A stretch of 64,000 nucleotides of DNA, taken from positions 1 through 64,000 of the forward strand of contig WGMS01000015.1 of NCBI GenBank assembly GCA_016124935.1, in the 5' to 3' direction. Position 1 is the first letter of the stretch. Each line of letters starts with the position of its first letter. Under the pieces are notes generated by a model that saw only the letters and a program-made list of their open reading frames with translations, did no database searches and was not told the DNA's origin. This document shows, piece after piece, positions 45,901 to 57,900 of this stretch. Origin of the DNA: a bacterium (GTDB lineage Bacteria; Cyanobacteriota; Vampirovibrionia; Obscuribacterales; Obscuribacteraceae). The position numbers and the translations under genes were made by a program.

Positions 45901-48900
45901 TTCGGCTGCTGCTAAGGCAGGAATTCTCTCTTCAATAGCTTCCCTTACCATGGCACCGACGATGATATCGTCGAGTAGCGGATGCTCATCGCGGACGAAA
46001 GCATTGAACTCTCGAGGGTCTTGCAAGAATTTTATAGAGTCGGGAATCTGGTTGCCGAATATATATTCGATATTGCTCTTTCCGTTAGGACCAACGCCTG
46101 TCAGTGTATTTACTGCCTTGAGCACATCGGGAGAATTCCCGGTGATCTTCGCCATTACATCATCCATAACGGCGGCGGCATAATGATGTGGTTGTCTGGT
46201 TAATATATTGGCTGACATGCTCACTGAGCTCATAGAATCTATCAAAGTTTCCGCCCGGGATGCATTCATCGCTATCTCAGGACCGCTGGCTGGTCTTTCT
46301 AACACTCTACCTGCCCACTGGGGATCTAATGGTCTTCCCAGTCTTCTGTCATATTCCTGCAATAATGGCGCCAGATCTTGTCCAGGTTTAACTCCTGTTT
46401 TGTCGGCCAGATAGCGAATGACGAGTTGGTCTTGTTCGACATGCTTACTTTCGTGGAGAATGGTGGCAATTATCCTGTTGAGGTTGCCGTCTGCCTCGGG
46501 CAGATCCTCGCTGCGGATCAAGTCTACTGCCGAGAGTTTTAGCTTGCCCTGACCACCTTCGTAGGCGCCAAAAGCGTCGGTTCTATATTCAATCGATAAC
46601 TCGAACCGGGGAATGCCGTTGGCATCAGCAAAATCATCCAGGCTTTTCTGCATGCTCCTGGCCGATTCTTCGAATAATTCGCTGCTTTCTTTCCTTGATT
46701 TCTCCAGTAATTTATAAGGCTTGGATAGAGTCGGGTCGAAAGTAGGGTCGTTTTTATTTTTGCGGATAAGTCGTACCAGCTCGCTCTGTTGTTGCTTTAT
46801 GTCTTTGATCAAGCTTTCGATTCGCTTGCTCGGCCAGGAGCCCATCGTCTCTTCCAGTTCGCTTTGTAGAACTTTGAGATTGCGATCGAGCTCAGGCGTA
46901 GCAGCAGTAAAGGGCTCGGTTCCATCAGCGATGCGATGATAGTCCGATGCCAGAGGACGGACTTCTTCTACTCCGGTGCGGTCTGCTACTGCGGAACGGG
47001 CATCAAGAGTCTCTCTAAAACCTGTGCCGGCATCGGCTCGCCAGGGTGCATTATCGCGTCCTTCTAGATAGTCGTTGACCCGTTTTACCCCGGCTGGATT
47101 ATCCGGACTATAGCCTTCCAGCAGGATTCTGGCAGCTTCTCTGTCGGCGGCAGTCAATCCCGGGGAAGTCTGGAGATCTTCCAGGGCAAGGTGGACATAT
47201 TCGTCAAAGTCGTCACCTAATCTGGTGCCCGGCAGAGAGTCCCTTAGTTCGTTCCAGGCACCGGAGGCCGCGTAGAGCGCATTCACCTCTTCCTGGCTGT
47301 AGCGTACTCTCGATGAAGTTGGTTTTGGTGGTGCACTGTGGCCTAGCAGCTTGCCTGCGTCATAATCACTTAAAATTGTTGCCGCTCTTTTCCTGACGCT
47401 GTCTTCGTTTAGGCGCTGTCTGAGAGCGTAGAGATTGTCTTGAATGGCAGAGCGCTGATTATAGGGCAGGCTGTTGCTTGTCTCTATGGCGAGAGCAAAT
47501 ATCTCTTTCTCCAGATCCTGAATTTGGTCGCCGGTGACTCTAACAGCATACCTCTCTCCATTAATGTCCATGGAGATTTCGTTGTGAGTTACCTTGACGT
47601 TGCCGGTGGTGCTGCTGATCGTCTGGTCATTGAAGCCTCGACCACTTACGCCAGTGTTATCCTTGATGCCATAGTATTCTAGGAGTGCCTCTCTAACGCT
47701 GCGAGTACCGTTGGCTTGAAACTCCTGCAGCTCTGCTTTGTATTCCACAGAGGTCTGTCTGAGCTTATGGTGATAGTATTTGATCACTCCTTCGAGGTCT
47801 TGATTGGCGAAGCTGTTGACCGCTCTGTTGTCTGATTCTCTAAGGGCTGTCTGCCACTGTCTTAGCTGTTCTCGTCCGTCAATCAGATCTGCTGGTCTTT
47901 GTAGTGAGGGTAGCGGCTGATCTACTACATTTAAAATCGGTTTTTGAGCGGTGATTTCGGCAATTCTATCTGCCACCAGGTCGACACCACTGCCGTTGAG
48001 AGTTCCCGATCTCATGTCGAACTGACCGCGATTCCAGACAATCCGCTCGACAATATTGGTTCTTTTGTCCGGTCTTTCGGTGGCGTCGAGTATGTGATAT
48101 TCTCCAGTTTTTCTATTGAGCAGTATATAGTCTCCACCGGCTTGATCGGCAGCAGAGAACTTCTGGCTCTGTAGTATCGTCCAGCCCTGATCTGATAGCG
48201 ATGGACCGCCGTCTGGTCCGGGAGCTTTGAGAACATGGTTTTGAATCTGCTTGAATATCTCGCCCTGGGCCATATCGGCAAAGGGGGTCTTTTCATCGGG
48301 TAGCAGGCCGTACCGTACGTCAACGGCGTAGCTGAAGGAAGAACTCTCCTGTTCCAGTCTCGCTATCTCGTCGCTACGAAATCTATCTGGCGCTTCTACT
48401 CTATCAGGACGATACTCTCTTGGTGGCGGTAGACGGGTAATGTCAGTCTCAACATCTGTCAGACCTCGGCGGATTCTTGAGTCGAATCCATAGGCTTCGG
48501 TCTCTAATCTGGATCCGGCGTAGGCATCTATGAGTTGTCTGTGTCTGGTATTGACAGTGTCGAGTCTGGATTTGAGATGTGCGACTACAGAATCTTTCAG
48601 CTCCGGTTCGAATTTGAAGTTATTCGGTAGCCCTTTGCTATTTTTGGGCTGGGTCCTCCATTGCTCCAGCGTGCTGCGAAGATTGGCCGGCATGGCATCA
48701 TAGCCACCCTCTCCGAATAGTCTCCTGGCCATTTCTTCGCCAGATCCCGGACGAGCCAGGTCGGCCATGAATTCGTTCCAGTTCGCGTTGCGAGCCCCGT
48801 CTGTCAGCCGAGCCAGTCTGTTATGTATATGGCTTGCCGTGTCTGTCAGATCTCGCGACAACTCCGCCACCGGGCCGGTTCGTGCCACTTCGTCAGCCAG

Positions 48901-51900
48901 AACAATAGCCCGTTGCTGACGAGCCGCACTTAATGGCGGGGCATCATTGGCGGTATCGAGCACCGTTCTCATCCAGTTCTGATTGAGGTCCCTACCGGTG
49001 GCTTCTTTATAAGCTTCCTTCAGAAGCTGACTGTTTACGCCGCCGCCATCCGCATGGGACAACTGCTCTGCCGCCAGGGTGCGGATGATGTCCATGTCTT
49101 GTTGTGAGTGCACAACCTCATGAAAGACGGCTCTCGACAGGTCGCGTCCGCCGGAAGCTTTGATTAACTCGGTCCGGGGAAGCACCACCACCCCTTCTCC
49201 AAAAGAGTACCCACCGGCTGCCGCCATGTTATTCGCCAGCTCTACTTTCACTGCTGGTAGAGGCGAATTCGGGTTCTTCTGATTATGCTCGGCAACGAAT
49301 CGATCTAACTCAGTTTGAACTTGATCCCTTCTCATCTGGGCAAGCTCTTCTATTCTTCGTGTCTTGCCGGCATGTTGATCTGCCAGGCTTTTCCATTCTG
49401 AGTGAAGTTGTTTAAGCTCCGAGTCTTTATGAAGGGGATGCTTTTTGCTTGTCAGCGCTTCTTGAATGGCTTCAGGACTATGTCCGGCAGCTTCAAGCCT
49501 GGCTATCTCTTGATCCAGTCTCGCTCTTGCTTCGTCCACCCGCGGGGCTAGTTCCCGGGCGAGAGTGAACTCGTCGGATAGATCTTCGCCCCAGCTTTCT
49601 CTTACCTCAGCCATGCGCTTGCCGAAGTCATCGGCCACCACTCCATTGAGCTCCGGTACCTCCTTGCTGAGGCGTTCTATCGTGGCCGCATCAGGTGCTT
49701 CTATTCTCGGTCTGTAGACTTCGGCTGCCTTAGCTGCTCCGGCGCTCAATGCAATGTTTTCGAGATGTCCGGGAGTCTCTGGTAAGCGCGCCGCCAGTCT
49801 GTCCTGACTCTGAATTAGAATTAAACCGGGCTCCGGTGCCGCAGGCTCCGGCCTGACGAAGGGAATGACATTGTCGCCGGTGCCCGCAAGGGCCTCCGGA
49901 ACAGGCATATGTGGTGTCTCGGGTGTGGGTACATGTGGTTCGGATAATGGGACATGGGGCGCATCTGGGGCGGATCTCGATAGCAGCCGAGAATAGGCGT
50001 TGCCTCCCAGTTTGAATACTCCCCCGAAGCCGAAGGCGAAGGTGCCTCCCATAGTGCCCGAGAGCAGCAGTTGATCCGAGTCTATTTCGCCCCTTGTAAT
50101 CAACATATTGGCTGAGTCGCCGATGACATTGCCTGCCGCTCCGGATAGACTGATAAGCCCCATCGAAGTGGCTTCGTCCTGGGCCTTTTTCAAGACCTGG
50201 CGAAGTCCGGTGCGGGCTGTTTGCTCGACAGCTTCTTTAAGACCGGTTTGCAGTCCGCTGGCAAGTTGCGCCCGGGTTACATCATCTAGCCCTTTGACTT
50301 TGCCTAGCATCTTAACGATGGCATCGTCGGCGACACCGCCACCGTGGGCGATGCCGTCTCTGACCAGTTGCATCATCCCTTTTGCCACTTCGTCTTTTAC
50401 TTCTCGACTCAGTCCCTGGAAGGCTGCGTCAGCCAGTGCTCTCTCGGTGGCAGAAAGAGCCGCTTTGCGACCCAGTCCACCGACCAGGGCCAGGTGTTCT
50501 GCGCCTATGACATTGGCTGCGGTAAGCGCAGAGAATTTGACGAAATCACCCGCCAGGGTGCGCATGCCCTCATGGTCGTTGCCCATGAGCAGATATTTAC
50601 CGCCGGCTCCAATGAGACCGCCTCCGACTATGACGCCACCGGTGGCGAAGAGCGCACCCAGGCTGGTGCCGCCGGTAAAAGGAGCGGCTGCCAGGGCGCC
50701 GGCTGTGATTATGCCATTGACGACAGTCTCGGCGGTGGCTTCTTTAGTTTCTCTGAACGCGTCGACGGCATTGCCTATGGCCTCGTTCAACTTTCGCATT
50801 TGCTCTGGTTCGATATGACCTTCGGTCTCCAGTCGAGCCACTTCGAAGTCGGTCAGAGCCATGCGATGCATCATGTTCCAGTTGCGAGCCAGGCTGCCGC
50901 CGATGCCGGCATCGGTAGAGGCGACCCGGTCTATATTAAATAGATGGGATTGCTCCGTGGACCACTCTGCAGTTCGGGTCAGATATTCGAATTCGCTTCT
51001 CTGGCTCGAACTCGAGAGTTCGAATAGATCAGCCCGCAACTGAGAGCCGTACTTGAGCTGATAGTCTTGTATGGCCATCGAGCGGTTCTTCTCGTCTAAA
51101 CCGCTCAGTATGTCTTTGATCTCGTCCAGATCTTTGCCGGTCACAATGGCCGCTCTGATGCGATCCTCGGGATCGACCCGGGGCGTAACCACTGCCCCTT
51201 CTCCTTCAAGTATTTTAGAAGCATCGGAGCTGCGGTTGGCGAGCACCGCTTCTAGTATCTCTTTTCTGTCCGGTGATAGTTTAGCGAGGATTCTTTCTTT
51301 ATCTGATTCTCCGGCTTCGCTCACCAGATAAGCCAGGCTCTGGGGAGTCGCGTTTAGAATAGCGTCTTCCAGAAAGTCTCCCTGGAGAAACTCTTCGTGG
51401 GTGCCGCCTTCCCCATCGGATATGATCCTTGTGTTCAGCTCTATCAGGGTCGATACCGGCAGATGTCCATTCTCTAGAAGCGGTCTGGCGATTTTGTCGA
51501 AGCCGGCTTCTCCGTTGAGAGCAAGGGTAGCCGCCTCGGCAAAAGCAGGATTCCTGGCCAGGCGTTCCTGCAGCCCTTCATTGGCGCCAAGCGCTTTCTG
51601 AATAGTCCGGGCAGCGTCGGCCTGGCTTAGATAGCCTTTGTCCAGTTTCTGTTCGAGCAGGTCGAAGGTCAGACTTTGCTCCGGATTGGTAGACGGATTC
51701 CATTCTCCTTTCTCCATCTGACCAAGGATAATCTGCGCCGCTTTGTAGGCGGTGCTCTTCTCTCCGCCCATGCGCTCGGCGAGCAGTTGATTCAACTCTT
51801 TTTTATAGCTGTCTTTTGGATCTCGATAGCGATCTATCTCGGCATCGGTCATCTCCGAGATCGCGCCGAGCATGGCGCCATGGTCGTCAGAGAAAGTATG

Positions 51901-54900
51901 ATCGTTATCTTTGATTGCATCTACCAAGTCTCTTCTGACATTGGCTCTGACAGATTCGTAGAGCATCTTTTGATAGGTTTCTAAGGCTGTCTTGTTGGCG
52001 TCGCCCCGCTCTTGGAAGAATTTGGCGCGCATCTCGATAATTGCAGAGTTTGCAAGAGAGAGATCGTTGTCTTCTAGAATGTCGCCATTGATACTATATT
52101 CGGTGAAGTACTTGAGTGATTCTTTCTCTGTTTCTGATAGACCGGCTTCTTGAATCTCGCCGTTTTTGATCTTTCTGTCCAGCTCTTTCCCCTGGATATA
52201 GCGACCGAGAGCTTCTCCCGTATCGACTTCGTTGAGATGTCTTGCCACCTCACGCCCTTCCATGAAGGCGCGGAGTTCGTTGTCTTCTCTATAGGCAGCC
52301 AGCATCTCCGCTTGTTCCGCGGTCAGAGTCTCTTCTTCGATTGTTCCATTCTTCAGGCTCTCTTCCAGGGCATAGCCGCCGGATAGTTTTTGCCACTGGT
52401 CGGAAGGCAGGTCTTTCAGGGCTGGCACATTGGCGCGAAGATAGTCGGTGTTGCCTGTGTCTGCCGCGTCTATTAGCGTATCGGCGCTTCGCATTTTTTC
52501 CGCCAGCAGAGCTTTTGCTCGATCTTGATAATCTCCTGCGCCCAGGTTTTTCTCCAGGGCATCCCGCATCTGTTCATAGTATGGAGAGCTGGGAGCGCCG
52601 GCATCGCTGTCGCCAATTCCCTGGGTGAGCAGGTTGAAGGTGGCAAGGCTCATGTCCTCGATGGCGGTGGCATTGATTTCGTGGCTGTTGGTCCAGTGCG
52701 TGCCTATGGGAGCTATGTCCCGATTGATGCCGGTGCCGCCCTTTCGCAGTGCTTGATCCTCGTAGCCTGCCGCTTTGGCATCTTCGGAGAACCAGTGCGC
52801 GTCACGAAAAGCTTTGTGCCAGGATTTGTAATAGGCAAGTGCTTCTTTTTGCCCTTCTGTTTGGGGCATGGCACCATTGTCGAATAGCTGCTTGCCGTCG
52901 GCAAGCAGGGCACGTTGCTCATCGCTCAATCGAGAGAGCGCGTGCTCCATCGCTTTCTGGTCGTTGCTGAATACGCCGAAAGCTTTTTTAAATTCTGTAA
53001 TCGGGCGCAGCTCTCCAAGGCGAGCATAGTCCGTCGCCTGCTCGATACTCCAGTCGTCGGTGGTGGTGTAAGAGCTTCCGTCTTCGGTATAGTGCTCCTG
53101 GGTAAAAGCCTCGCGAATCTTACCTTCGCCACCATTTTCAAGGAAGTAGTCGCGTCCTTCCTGGCTGCTGAAAGCACGCCCCGAGGCTTCGCTCATGTAG
53201 TCGAGGCGATTGCCATAGGCGCTGTCTAGAGCGGATGAGATTATCAGGGCTTGTTGTTCGGGGCTACGTTTGTCGGCACCGGTGTGGGTGGCGATAGAAA
53301 TAAGGGTGCGATGATAAGGATCCCAGTCTGCTATTGTATGTCCGGCTCCGCCTTCGCCATAGAAGCGTGCCAGGTTGTTTTGACCGACCTCTCCTTCGGC
53401 ATTGCCCGTGCTGAACATGCGACCGTAGGCAGCATCAATGGACAATCTTTCTGCTTCCGAAGCGCTGCCTAGAATATGTCTGGTGGATGTGAGAATCTCT
53501 TCTCTGGAGCGGTCTCGGTTCCACCACCATCTATCCATTTCCTGGGCGTCGACTTCGAGCTGGATGGCATAGTTCTCTCCCTGATTCGAGCTGGCCTCGT
53601 CATAGCCCAGGGTCTCGCTTCGTTTAAGATAGCCGGTAGCCTCTGTCAAACGGTGTCCACCCAACTCTTTATCGAGTTTAGCTGCAAGAGCATTGTGATC
53701 TTTTGCGTCGAACTGGCGACGGACCATATAGGTTTCATCGGCATCGAGCTCGCGAAGCTGAGACCTGATGTCTGCAATTTTTCCTCTCTGGGTCCAGTAG
53801 TCGAAGGTCTTTTCTATCTCTCTGGTACGAGCCTCGATGTTCATGGAGCGAATTTCTTCTCTTGACCCATCCAGTCGATTCTCGTAGGTGTTGCCGGACA
53901 TCGGTCTTTCGATGCGTCTTCCTGTCTTGTGGTCTATGTGTTCGAATCCGCGCCAGACCTTGCCGTCTTCCCGGCGCTTCCAATCGAAGCCGTTTGTGGT
54001 CGTCCAGTGGTTCACCGTGCCATCGGGATAATGATAAGTCATGGTGCTTATCTCGTTTCTTCGACCCAGTACGTGGTCTGAGGCGCTGAGGTTGTAGCGG
54101 TAGCTCTCTTTTATTCCGTCTGTTCGCACCCGTTCTTCTAACAGACCGTCATAGCGGTTCTTCATAATCGAGCCGTCACCAAGCTGGGTGAGGCTGCTGC
54201 CGTCGAGGTTGTCGTAGACCAGGGCACCATCGGCGCGATAGTTGACCAGGGTGCCGTCGTCCCGGGCTTCGAACCTGCCAACCAGCATCTCTTCGCCGTG
54301 TTTGTAGATCGGGCTGCCGCTTTCGAGCGAGGCGCGGTCAAGGTCGAAGCGCTCGCCGTTGCGTATTACCGCCGAGATTGTGTTGGTGTCGCCTACATAC
54401 TCGAACTCTCGAACCTGGCGTGGACGTGAGGCACCGCTAGCGGTGGTCAGAGGGCCGCTCTCCATTCTGGTCAGTCGGCCCAGGTTATCGTATATAAAGC
54501 TGGAGCCATCCGGCTCTGTGCGATTATATCCTTCTAAAGACCCTGGGCTTCCATTCTCTCCGCTGTAGTGATATTCGGTCGTGGAGAATCTTGGTTTGCC
54601 GCCTCTATAAGATTCGACTTTAGTCTCCTGCAGTTTCTGCCCGGCTTCATTAAAGGAGAGACTGCTGCCGTCGGGGCGCAGGATTTCCGTATAGGGGGGG
54701 GTATCGGCGCTATGAATTTTTCTTATAGAGCCGTCGGCGCCGACATCCAACTTGAATGTCTGGGGCTTGGCGGCACTATCTAGATTGCCCGAGGCGTCAT
54801 ATTTGGTCCAGTGCTCGCCGTCTTCGCTTTGCCATTGTCCTGATTCTCCTGGCAGTATAAGACTGTTGGCCTTGCCCTTTGCATCGTATCCGATACCGAT

Positions 54901-57900
54901 GGGCTCCGAGCCCGGAGGGGTCACCGTGGTGAATCTGCCGTCTCTGGCAACAAGCACCGAGCCATCTGATTTATGGATGACCTCTTTAGAATGTCTTTCT
55001 TCAGCGCCTTCGGCTCTAGCTTCGGTATCAGCATCGAAACTGCGGAATACGAAGCTGCCGTCGGCGGTGACAGAAGCTGTGCCCGGTCCGTATTCTGAAG
55101 TGGTCTCTTTCCCCTGGACGACCTTGTGCTCCCAGGTCTTGCCTCCGTCATTTGAACTATAGCTCTCACCGCCCGGCAGACGGACAGAGTTCATATGACC
55201 GGCTTCGTCATAGCCGTATCTGGTCACAAAGCCGGCCGCGTTTCTGGTGCTGACGATTTGGCCCATGGCATTTTTCGTAACAGATGACCCGTTGTCGGCT
55301 TCTTTTGTGAGTGTTGTCTCGCCGGAGGCCGAGACTCTCTTTCTCCAGCCGTCGGTCTGTTCGATGGTGGTCTCGCCTGTGGTGCTTCTATAGGTCAGGT
55401 TGCCTTCGCTGTCTACCGAGCGGCTGCCCTCGCTGACTCTGGTGGTTCCCGCTTCCACCCATCGCTCTATGGCCTTCTCCTCTGAGCCCTCTTTTACCTT
55501 GCGGTCGTTGAGACGGTTAAATACTGTACCGTCGGGCATCTCTATGCGGGCAAGACCGCCCTGATTATTGTAGGCATACCTGGTTACGTCTCCGGAGGGA
55601 GCATTGACCTGGTGCACCCGACCCTCGGCATCGCGGAATACCGTCGAGCCATCAAGCTTGTGAACCGTCTCGAATTTTGTCTCTGCGTCTATGAAGCGAA
55701 GATTGCCTTCGGCGTCGCTTTCGATCTCGCCTTTGAATGATCTGCCGTCATTAGAAGCCCAGGAGGCCTCTTCTCCTTCTCTGGTCCATACTCTGTCACC
55801 GACGCGCACTCTATCGACAGTATCACCTAAAGCGCCGGTTTTTTCGAAGGACCAGTCGAGGCCGGTGGCAGTGGTGGCTCCTTCGATTTTTCCATCCGTA
55901 TCAGTACGGCGCATGGCGCCTGTGTCCAGCAGCTCGGTGGTGGTGCCGCCTGCGGTAATGCGGAAGCCTCTGTCTGTTTTTACAATCTCTCTTTCTTCAT
56001 TGCGGAAGCCGTAGGTGCCGTCCTCGTTGAAGAAAGCTTCGGCGTTTTCGATAAGATCCGGCGGTTGGCTTCCTTCTCTCAAGTAAGATCCATCGGGTTG
56101 ACGCTTGAATGCGATCGCCGATTTAGAATCGACCAGCCTTTCTATGGTGCCGTCATCGGCCCGCTCTACGGTAACAGTGCTTTGATCGGGTCTTTTTACC
56201 GTTTCTAGAAATCCTGCGCTGTCGTAGGCCAGATGTCTTCCGTCGACGGTGTCGACTTCTCGACTGCCGTCGGCTACAGATACAGTCTTGTTGCCGGCGG
56301 CATCGATGACTTCACCAGTGGTGATCGCTTTCGCTTCGTCCCTTTCGTATCTGGCTGTGCGACCGGAACCTAAATCGACACCATTGAGATTCCTGTATTT
56401 GTCATGTTTAAATATGCCACCATCGGAGCGTACCGTCGTGGAGCTGAGATCGGCGCTAGATTCGGTGTATGCTCCTGTCTCTTGATTGACTCGGGCACCA
56501 CCCATGGGCCTGCCTTTGTCCGTATACCAGCCGTGCTCTCCTCCTGAGGCCGCGGTCGAGCCGTCCGGTTTTTCGACATAGGTCAAGCTATGCGGTCTGG
56601 AGTATTTGAAGTTATAGACATCTCCCCGGGCGGTTCTCAACCTGGTGATATCGTTGTCCCGGTTGCGAGTTGTAATAGATCCGTCCGAGTTTCGCTCTAT
56701 AGAGGTTCCAGATAAGGCGTTGGTCTCTCTGTGACCTTTGGAGCTGGCTTCTATTGTTCCCTGCCAATCTTTGCCGGTGGCGACGCGCCTCTCTCCTTCC
56801 AGTCTCATCTCTTTCCACTGGCTTCTTGCTTCGTCCGTGGCAACCCAGATCCTGTCGCTATTGTTATACCGGATGCCGGTCGGTCTGGGATCGTCGCCTT
56901 TGTATTCGAAGCGCGTTCTCAAATTGTTGGCGCTCAATATTTCGGTTATGCGCTGTTTCGAATCTACGGTAAGTAAGCTGCCGTCAAGCTGTTTTATCGT
57001 CCCGGCACCATCTGAGTCTTTTACATGGAGCCTGCCTTCGCCGTCAACGAATCTCTCTTTGCTATCCGTTGTGCCGGTGCGTTCATTGTGCCAGATACCT
57101 TCGGCATCTTTTCTCCAGGCACCACTCGGGTCTGTAAAGGCTTTCAGTTCACCATCCGGATCTCTCGAATAAGTCGACTTCTCGCCCTGGCGATTGACCG
57201 TCGCCACCACTTCACCGGTTGTGTTCCGGGTGACGGCTGTGCCATCGAGTTCGGTGCGCTTAGCCAATCCGGAGACTTTGTCAATCTCTGTGGTGGCACC
57301 GTCTGCTCCCAGAATAAGATCTCTGGTCGGACCGGATAGTCGGACCTCTCCACCTTCCAGGTTGATTAATTGAGCCTCGAAGCTCTCTGCTTTCGAGTCG
57401 AGGGTATTGCGCCAGATCTTGCCGTCTTCGGAGCGCAACTCGTGGCCGTTGCTGTCGCGAATGGCTGTGGCTATTTTAGAGCCTTCTTCTGATTCTCCTT
57501 CATAGCTGATATTTACAGTGCTGCCGTCCGGTCGGCGAATCTCGGTGACATCACCGTCGGCGTCACGCATGTAGTCTGTTCTTTGATCGCCGTCGAAGAC
57601 TTGCTCATAAGACTTCGCCAGGCTGCCGTCGTCATTCCAGTGATTGACGAAGACGCCGCCGTCGGGGCGGTTGCGGATGGCACTCAGTTGAAGTCCGTTC
57701 TTGTCTGAGTTCTCGAACTCGAAGCGGGTGCCGTTTGCTGAGCTGACCGAAAAGCCGCGCCGGGTTTCGGAAGGTTCGAAGCCCATCTCTTTTAGTGCTT
57801 CGGCGCCGCCTAGATTTGCCGCCGCCAGTACCGCCAGTTCGTGGCTTCTCTGGGTCACGCCTTCTGCATTGACGTCGGCAAACTGTTTCAGAGATTCTAG

